NCBI GenBank assembly: GCA_027451525.1
Contig: DAIDJF010000036.1
Location: forward strand, 1 to 56,941
DNA from: Ktedonobacterales bacterium
GTDB lineage: Bacteria; Chloroflexota; Ktedonobacteria; Ktedonobacterales; Ktedonobacteraceae
Reading direction: 5' to 3'
DNA: 56,941 nt
The notes below the pieces were generated by a model, which worked only from the letters and a program-made list of their open reading frames with translations, was not told the origin of the DNA and did not search any database. The translations under genes and the position numbers were made by a program. Positions within the stretch are counted from its first letter, which is position 1. Each line of letters starts with the position of its first letter. This document shows positions 51,855 to 56,941 of this stretch, in pieces.

Positions 51855-53459
51855 ATGAGCCAGATCCCACCACAACTACGCGAGATGCTTGGGCGTGCTA
51901 CTATCGGCGATCAGCTACGACGGCATGCACAGCACACCCCTGAGAAGGCCGCGATTATTTTTTACCGTGCCGATGGACGGCGCGAGGTCTACACCTATGC
52001 CGCTTTTAATGCCAGCGTCAATCGTTTCGCGCATGCATTACAACAATTTGGCGTGCAGCGCGGCGATGTCATCGCGATTTTAGCGCGTAACAGTCCAGAT
52101 TATATGATTGCCTGGTATGCCAGCCTCAAACTGGGGGCGATGTTCACAAGCATGAATTTCACCTTCACAGAGCGCGAGATTGCGTATCAGGCCAACCATT
52201 GTAAGCCCAAAGTCTTGATTGTCGAAGATATTTTTGCCGAGCGCGTCGTCGGTATGCGTGATCAGCTAGCGAGCGTTACCACCTGCATCGTCAGTGATGT
52301 CAATGGGAAGTCAGCCCCCGCTGACTGGCCTCTTTTCAGTACGCTTATTGCTCAGGATCTGCCCGCTGATGAGCCTGTAGCAGACGTGTGCGAACTGGAT
52401 GTTGCGATGATTCAGTATACGAGCGGTACCGAGTCTTTCCCCAAAGGCGTGATGATTACCCATCGCAACTATCTGATCTCTACAACGCCTGCGTGGATGG
52501 CGGGCCTGGGTATCAAACCCTCTGACATCTGGCTATTCGTAATGCCCTTCTTTACCATGGCAGGTCTGGGCAGTATGACAACCCTGACGCTGGTTGGCGC
52601 AACCATTATTCTTGTACAGACGATTGATGCGCAGCAGGCACTTGGTATCATGGAACGTGAGCAGGTGACGATTATGGCCCAGACGCCCACCTTTTATCTG
52701 AACATGACGCAAGTTTCCAACTTTGCTACTACCGATCTTCGTCGTCTGGAACGATGTTTAACCTATGGTGGCACCGTCCCGCGTGTGATGATCGATGAGT
52801 GGCGCAAAGTCGCTGCACACGTCGTATGGGGAACCTATTGGGGCCAGTCTGAACTCTCCCAACTTGGCTCGATAGGCTGGTTCGCCACGCTTGAAGATAT
52901 TCCCGATCAAGACCTGACCTGGATTGGCAAGCCCGTGCCACAACTGGAAGTACGAGTCGTTGATGACGATGGCAATGATGCTGAGATTGGCGAACTAATT
53001 TGCCGTTCACCATCGGTAATGCTCGGCTATTATGAAGATGATGAGCGCACTGCACAGGTGATGCGTGATGGTTGGCTGCATACGGGTGATATCGTGCGTT
53101 GTGACGCTACGGGCAATCTCTTTTTCCATGATCGCGCAAAGGATGTGATTAAAACAGGCGGCATGAATGTCTCTTCTCAGGAAGTAGAGCGCGTACTGTA
53201 TCAACATCCCGCCGTCTTTCAAGCTGCCGTGGTAGGCTTGCCTGACGCGAAGTGGAGCGAGGCCGTAACAGCTTTCATCGTGAGTAAGCCAGGTATGACA
53301 GTTCAAATTGAGGAGATGATCAAACATTGCCGTCACTCTCTGGCCGCGTATAAGGTGCCAAAGGCTATCCATGTGGTTGACGCACTTCCTAAAGATACGC
53401 AGGGCAAATTGCTCAAGCGGGAATTGCGTAGGATATATGCCGCGTCTTCGCATTCTTAA
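51855..53459 (+). CDS. AMP-forming acyl-CoA synthetase
   Basis: Activates a carboxylic acid to its CoA thioester via an acyl-adenylate. 534 residues. Motifs in order: P-loop IQYTSGTESFPKGVMITHRN (about 192), YWGQSEL (about 333), GWLHTGDIVR (about 410), RAKDVIKTGGMNVSSQEVE (about 428) and the catalytic lysine in PKDTQGKLLKREL near the C-terminus. The P-loop TSGTES (not TTG) is of the medium/long-chain and FadD13-like subgroup. GGGAGG lies 7 bases before ATG 51855; the frame extends to 51789 without one. It presumably makes the CoA substrate for the acyl-CoA dehydrogenase and mutase of the cluster. Confidence 0.92.
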   Translation: MSQIPPQLREMLGRATIGDQLRRHAQHTPEKAAIIFYRADGRREVYTYAAFNASVNRFAHALQQFGVQRGDVIAILARNSPDYMIAWYASLKLGAMFTSMNFTFTEREIAYQANHCKPKVLIVEDIFAERVVGMRDQLASVTTCIVSDVNGKSAPADWPLFSTLIAQDLPADEPVADVCELDVAMIQYTSGTESFPKGVMITHRNYLISTTPAWMAGLGIKPSDIWLFVMPFFTMAGLGSMTTLTLVGATIILVQTIDAQQALGIMEREQVTIMAQTPTFYLNMTQVSNFATTDLRRLERCLTYGGTVPRVMIDEWRKVAAHVVWGTYWGQSELSQLGSIGWFATLEDIPDQDLTWIGKPVPQLEVRVVDDDGNDAEIGELICRSPSVMLGYYEDDERTAQVMRDGWLHTGDIVRCDATGNLFFHDRAKDVIKTGGMNVSSQEVERVLYQHPAVFQAAVVGLPDAKWSEAVTAFIVSKPGMTVQIEEMIKHCRHSLAAYKVPKAIHVVDALPKDTQGKLLKRELRRIYAASSHS

Positions 53460-53528
53460 TTACGAGGGATGCTGAAAACGCTGTCGTTCACCGTCGTTCG
53501 TCCTATTTACTCGATGAGGAGATTTCTA

Positions 53529-54182
53529 ATGGAACTGATCGAACTCATGCAAAGCCAGTGGACATGTCGCTACTATAAAACCGATCCTGTGTCGGATGAT
53601 GTCCTGGAGCGCGTGCTTGATGCCGCCCGCTGGGCACCACAAGGCGGAAACAGGCAACCCGTGCGCTTCGTCGTCGTCCGCGATGCAGAGAAAAAGCGGC
53701 AGATGAAAGAGTGGTATTTGAATCCCTGGAACGCCTATGTCGCGGCTGCTCGTCAGGGTGGCATTCACATTGGCTCTGAAACAGAGGTGAAAATCCCCAA
53801 AATGTTGTCTGACGCCGATTATTTTGCCAATCATATGGATGAAGTCCCTGTCTGGCTCGTTGTGTGCGCTGAGTTGGCAGAGATTCACCCGACCGATCTG
53901 GATTTGGGGCGTCCGCCCGTGGTCTATGGCGCGTCAATCTATCCTGCCGTGCAGAACGTCTTGCTCAAGGCCCGTGACGAGGGGTTAGGAACTGCGTTGA
54001 CGACCCTACTCTGCCATTATGAGCCACAGGTGAAGGCCATGCTAAATATTCCTGATGGCATCGCGACCTGCGCAGTCGTCACAGTTGGTTGGCCCACCAA
54101 AGCCTTTCCCAAACGTCTCAATCGCAACCCGCTCTCGACGATGACCTTTAACGAAAGCTATGGTACACCTCTCTACTCGTAG
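53529..54182 (+). CDS. Nitroreductase-family FMN oxidoreductase
   Basis: 217-residue flavoprotein of the nitroreductase superfamily. The N-terminal FMN-phosphate region CRYYKTDPVSDDVLERVLDAARWAPQGGNRQPVRFVVV is typical, as are IYPAVQNVLLKARDEGLGTALTT and MLNIPDGIATCAVVTVGWP. Substrate unknown: relatives reduce nitro groups, quinones, enones or halogenated tyrosine. It does not look like BluB. GAGGAG lies 7 bases before ATG 53529; the frame extends to 53469 without a ribosome site. Its place between acyl-CoA synthetase and acyl-CoA dehydrogenase suggests action on a pathway intermediate or electron transfer. Confidence 0.9.
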   Translation: MELIELMQSQWTCRYYKTDPVSDDVLERVLDAARWAPQGGNRQPVRFVVVRDAEKKRQMKEWYLNPWNAYVAAARQGGIHIGSETEVKIPKMLSDADYFANHMDEVPVWLVVCAELAEIHPTDLDLGRPPVVYGASIYPAVQNVLLKARDEGLGTALTTLLCHYEPQVKAMLNIPDGIATCAVVTVGWPTKAFPKRLNRNPLSTMTFNESYGTPLYS

Positions 54183-54243
54183 GAACGCGATTTATCATAC
54201 TTGAAGTGATGTATCGCATGTAAGGAGATTGAAGGATAGTGCA

Positions 54244-55392
54244 ATGAAGCGAGCACTCTTTGAAACCGAACATCTTTTGTTCCGCGACGCCTTTCGCGCG
54301 TTTTTGAAACGGGAGGTTGCACCCTTCTACGGACAATGGGAGCAAGATGGCATTGTTCCACGTGACGTGTGGCGCAAAGCCGGACAGCAGGGCTTTCTAG
54401 GACTTGGTGTGCCGGAAGAGTTTGATGGCAACGGCGTCAATGATTTTCGCTTCAACGCGGTATTAGTGGAGGAACTGGCGCGCAACCGCTTTATGGGCAT
54501 TGGCATGCCAGTTCACAACGATATCGTGACTCCCTATCTCCTGCGCTATACCACGCCAGAGCAGCAACGCCGCTGGCTACCAAAAATAGTCAGCGGCGAG
54601 ATTGTGGCGGCAATCGCGATGACCGAACCTGGGGCAGGAAGCGATCTGAACGGTATTCGCACGACAGCCATGCGTGAGGGCGATCATTACATTTTGAATG
54701 GTCAAAAAACCTTCATCTCAAATGGCATCTTAAATGATCTGGTCATCGTTGTCGCCAAAACTGATCTCGCGCGCGCCCATCAAGGCATCAGCCTGCTGGT
54801 GGTCGAGCGCGGGATGGAGGGCTATCAGCGCGGGCGCAATCTGGAGAAGGTTGGTCTGCACGCGCAAGATACCGCCGAACTGTTTTTTGAGAATGTGCGA
54901 GTGCCTGTAGAAAATTTGCTTGGTCGCGAGGGCGAAGGCTTCATCTATCTGATGCACCAGTTGCCGCAGGAACGTCTGACTATCGCAGTGAGCGCAGTCG
55001 CTGCGGCAGAGGCAGCACTTGAATGGACAATTGCCTATTGTAAAGAGCGAACTGCCTTTGGCAAACCAATCGCGGATTTTCAGAATACCCGTTTCAAGCT
55101 GGCAGAGATAAAGACCGAGCTAACTATTGCACAGGTGTTTCTCGATCAGTGTATTCTGGCGCATAATGAGGGTGAGTTGACCGCTGATGAGGCGGCAATG
55201 GCAAAGTGGTGGACGACCGAGCTACAGAAGCGCGTTGTCGATACCTGTGTGCAACTGCACGGCGGCTACGGCTATATGCTCGAATACCCAATTGCCCAGG
55301 CGTATCTGGATGCGCGCATTCAAACGATTCACGGCGGCACAACCGAGATTATGAAGGAGATTATCGGGCGATCATTATTCAAAAAACCGTAG
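54244..55392 (+). CDS. Acyl-CoA dehydrogenase, long-chain (LCAD) type
   Basis: FAD enzyme that makes a trans-2-enoyl-CoA, 382 residues. AMTEPGAGSDLNGIRTTA (about 125) and FISNG are FAD/substrate motifs; VQLHGGYGYMLEYPIAQAYLDARIQTIHGGTTEIMKE is near the end. The usual medium-chain catalytic Glu in the Y-E-G-T segment is Gly (HGGT). The base is instead the Glu in LPQERLTIA (about 242), as in LCAD and isovaleryl-CoA dehydrogenases. The wording is very close to LCAD. ATG 54244 has GAAGGA 7 bases upstream; TTG 54229 is less likely. Final gene of the mutase cluster. Confidence 0.93.
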   Translation: MKRALFETEHLLFRDAFRAFLKREVAPFYGQWEQDGIVPRDVWRKAGQQGFLGLGVPEEFDGNGVNDFRFNAVLVEELARNRFMGIGMPVHNDIVTPYLLRYTTPEQQRRWLPKIVSGEIVAAIAMTEPGAGSDLNGIRTTAMREGDHYILNGQKTFISNGILNDLVIVVAKTDLARAHQGISLLVVERGMEGYQRGRNLEKVGLHAQDTAELFFENVRVPVENLLGREGEGFIYLMHQLPQERLTIAVSAVAAAEAALEWTIAYCKERTAFGKPIADFQNTRFKLAEIKTELTIAQVFLDQCILAHNEGELTADEAAMAKWWTTELQKRVVDTCVQLHGGYGYMLEYPIAQAYLDARIQTIHGGTTEIMKEIIGRSLFKKP

Positions 55393-55409
55393 CGTATGTC
55401 TGAGGTACG

Positions 55410-55436
55410 AGGTGCGTAAAGGCAATCTACGCACCT
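55410..55436 (+). terminator. Hairpin after the acyl-CoA dehydrogenase gene
   Basis: Perfect 9-bp stem AGGTGCGTA/TACGCACCT (55410-55418 with 55428-55436), 9-base loop, followed by AAAA, so better as a transcript end on the minus strand. Confidence 0.5.
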
Positions 55437-55452
55437 AAAATGGGAAATGCCC

Positions 55453-55496
55453 GTATTTGCGGCGGGACATGATAAATTATGTTCCGACGCAAATAC
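55453..55496. terminator. Inverted repeat between convergent genes
   Basis: 18-bp stem with one mismatch and one G-U pair (55453-55470 with 55479-55496), 8-base loop, followed on the plus strand by the T-rich AATCTTTCTTTT. Likely terminator for the mutase cluster and boundary for the aldehyde dehydrogenase gene. Confidence 0.65.
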
Positions 55497-55514
55497 AATC
55501 TTTCTTTTAATCGA

Positions 55515-56915
55515 TTACTTCGTGGGGGCAGGCATTTGTGGACCTGTTGCTGGGCCAACCCAGACGGTCTGTACATTCACAAATTCGCGGATGCCAAAGA
55601 GCGAGAGTTCGCGCCCGTAGCCACTGCGTTTGACTCCGCCAAAGGGCAGGCGTGGGTCTGACGCGGTCATGCTGTTGATGAAGACACCACCAGCCTCAAT
55701 GCGGCGGGCCAACTGGCGCGCATGTTCGATGTTTTGCGTCCACAGGTTGCTGCTCAGGCCAAACTGCGAGTTGTTGGCAAGCTCTATTGCGTGTTCATCA
55801 TCCTTTGCGCGAATGATGGCGGCGACCGGGCCAAACGTCTCAGTGTTGAATACAGGCATATCCTCTGTGACATCGCTCAAAATGGTGGGAGTATAGAAGA
55901 AGCCTTTGCCTTCCACTGGCTTACCACCAAGCACAACGCGCGCTCCCATCTTGACAGAAGCCTGCACCTGAGCATCCAGTTCGGCACGCAGGTCGGCGCG
56001 TGGCATAGGGCCAATCTGTGTATCGCGCTCTAGCGGATTGCCTACACGTAGTTGCGCGGCGGTGGCGGCAAACTTCTGCTCAAAGGCCTCGGCAACGGAC
56101 TCGACGACGATAAAACGTTTGGCGGCGATACAGCTCTGGCCCGTGTTCTGGAAACGTGCGCGTACCGCTGTCTGCGCGGCGGCATCCAGGTCGGCATCTG
56201 CCAGTACGATGAAGGCATCCGAGCCACCAAGTTCCAATACGGCTTTTTTCAAGGCATGTCCGCTGGCTGCACCGACTGATACCCCAGCAGCATCGCTACC
56301 CGTCAGCGTCACGGCGGCGACACGTGGATCAGCAATCAACCGCTCTACGGATGAGCCAGGAACCAGCAACGTGTGGAAAATGCCCTCTGGCAAGCCACTT
56401 TCCTTGAAAATGCGCTCAATCGCCAGGGCTGCAAGCGAAACGTTTGAGGCATGTTTCAGCACGACGGTGTTGCCAGCCATCAGCGCGGGAGCGGCGAAAC
56501 GGAAAATCTGCCAGTAAGGGTAGTTCCAGGGCATGACCGCGAGCACGACACCAAGTGGCAAGTATGAGACATAACTCTGCGTGGCATTCGTTGCAATCTG
56601 CTCGTCTGCCAGAAAACGCTCGGCATTGTCCGCGTAGAAATCGCAGGCCCAGGCACATTTATCGATCTCGCCTTCTGCCTCGCTAATCGGCTTGCCCATC
56701 TCAAGCGTGCTAAAACGCGCCAGCTCCTCTTTGTGCTGTCGCAGATACGTGGCAACGTTATGCAGATGAACGCTACGCTCGGCAAAGGTCGTTGTGCGCC
56801 AACTCTGGAAGGCAGCACGCGCCTGATCAAGGGCCTGGTTGATCTGCTTCTCGTCATAGACTTCAAAAGTCTGGATGACTTCTTCCGTTGCCGGGTTAAT
56901 GGATTGGATACTCAT
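55515..56915 (-). CDS. gabD: NAD(P)-dependent succinate-semialdehyde-type aldehyde dehydrogenase
   Basis: Oxidises an aldehyde to its acid, 466 residues. Motifs: GVVLAVMPWNYPYWQIFR (about 120), the dinucleotide segment TLTGSDAAG, catalytic Glu in LELGGSDAF (about 228), catalytic Cys in NTGQSCIAAKR (about 261) and LPFGGVKRSGYGRELS near the C-terminus. GKPISEAEGEIDKCAWACDFYADNA is characteristic of the succinate-semialdehyde group, so GABA or 4-carbon semialdehyde breakdown is likely but unproven. AAAGGAG lies 8 bases before the ATG. It points toward the acyl-CoA cluster and is probably transcribed separately. Confidence 0.9.
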   Translation of the reverse strand: MSIQSINPATEEVIQTFEVYDEKQINQALDQARAAFQSWRTTTFAERSVHLHNVATYLRQHKEELARFSTLEMGKPISEAEGEIDKCAWACDFYADNAERFLADEQIATNATQSYVSYLPLGVVLAVMPWNYPYWQIFRFAAPALMAGNTVVLKHASNVSLAALAIERIFKESGLPEGIFHTLLVPGSSVERLIADPRVAAVTLTGSDAAGVSVGAASGHALKKAVLELGGSDAFIVLADADLDAAAQTAVRARFQNTGQSCIAAKRFIVVESVAEAFEQKFAATAAQLRVGNPLERDTQIGPMPRADLRAELDAQVQASVKMGARVVLGGKPVEGKGFFYTPTILSDVTEDMPVFNTETFGPVAAIIRAKDDEHAIELANNSQFGLSSNLWTQNIEHARQLARRIEAGGVFINSMTASDPRLPFGGVKRSGYGRELSLFGIREFVNVQTVWVGPATGPQMPAPTK

Positions 56916-56941
56916 GTACCTTACTCCTTTGTGTGTAAAAA

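Noticed and set aside
53529..54182. Nitroreductase as BluB (B12 lower-ligand synthase) serving the mutase
   Set aside because: Attractive by context, but the FMN-region wording is that of general nitroreductases and BluB-specific segments are not seen.
1..56941. CRISPR arrays, tRNA or rRNA genes, transposases, prophage
   Set aside because: No direct repeat array, cloverleaf-like tRNA, rRNA segment or mobile-element protein was recognised on reading; a tRNA or covariance-model scan could still reveal small ones.

Overview
The window looks like chromosome from a Ktedonobacteria-type member of the Chloroflexota. This is an inference from gene content, with no database search run. The supporting signs are roughly balanced base composition, strong AGGAGG-type ribosome sites, many membrane-anchored FHA, Ser/Thr-kinase and WD40 signalling proteins, ABC-2 exporters, a PatA/PimA-like glycolipid locus and dispersed short palindromes. 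No tRNA, rRNA, CRISPR array, transposase or phage gene was recognised. The last gene ends a few bases before the window edge, so no gene is visibly cut.

Layout. 0-5.6 kb: an ABC-2 exporter with queG on the minus strand, then two plus-strand membrane proteins sharing an extracytoplasmic domain, one carrying an FHA domain. 5.7-11.8 kb: urocanate hydratase, a GltD-like ferredoxin-fused flavoprotein, KptA, a lipoprotein and a DUF1028 protein. 12.2-15.9 kb: an ECF-type sigma factor, a membrane protein that is probably its anti-sigma factor, and a solute-binding lipoprotein, tightly packed. 16-19.7 kb: a small XRE regulator, two HX4D acyltransferases and a GT4 glycosyltransferase resembling phosphatidylinositol-mannoside synthesis. 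19.8-23.7 kb: a TetR regulator with a near-consensus promoter and two candidate operators, an ABC-2 exporter and an FAD monooxygenase. 23.8-28.4 kb (minus strand): a CoxG-like protein, a PRC-barrel protein, a WD40 Ser/Thr kinase and a Yip1-like membrane protein.

28.7-44.4 kb is a long metabolic block. It starts with tyrosine breakdown (hpd, fumarylacetoacetase-family, hmgA) and continues with leucine synthesis (a LeuA without its regulatory domain, leuC, leuD). It ends with all four 2-oxoacid dehydrogenase components (E1 alpha, E1 beta, E2, E3), interrupted by two MFS transporters and a GrpB-family gene. Tyrosine breakdown gives acetoacetate and fumarate, and a pyruvate dehydrogenase would supply the acetyl-CoA that LeuA uses.

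44.4-56.9 kb holds a small PLDc_N-like protein, an APC permease, an 846-bp gene-free gap with predicted RNA structure and an MFS exporter. These are followed by the most unusual block: a B12-dependent acyl-CoA mutase split into a catalytic subunit and a separate cobalamin-binding subunit, a TetR regulator, an acyl-CoA synthetase, a nitroreductase and a long-chain-type acyl-CoA dehydrogenase. The catalytic subunit lacks residues normally invariant in the family (Asn in place of the active-site His). A promoter with a palindrome just downstream suggests the TetR protein controls the whole unit. A divergent aldehyde dehydrogenase closes the window. This block is the best candidate for an undescribed pathway.
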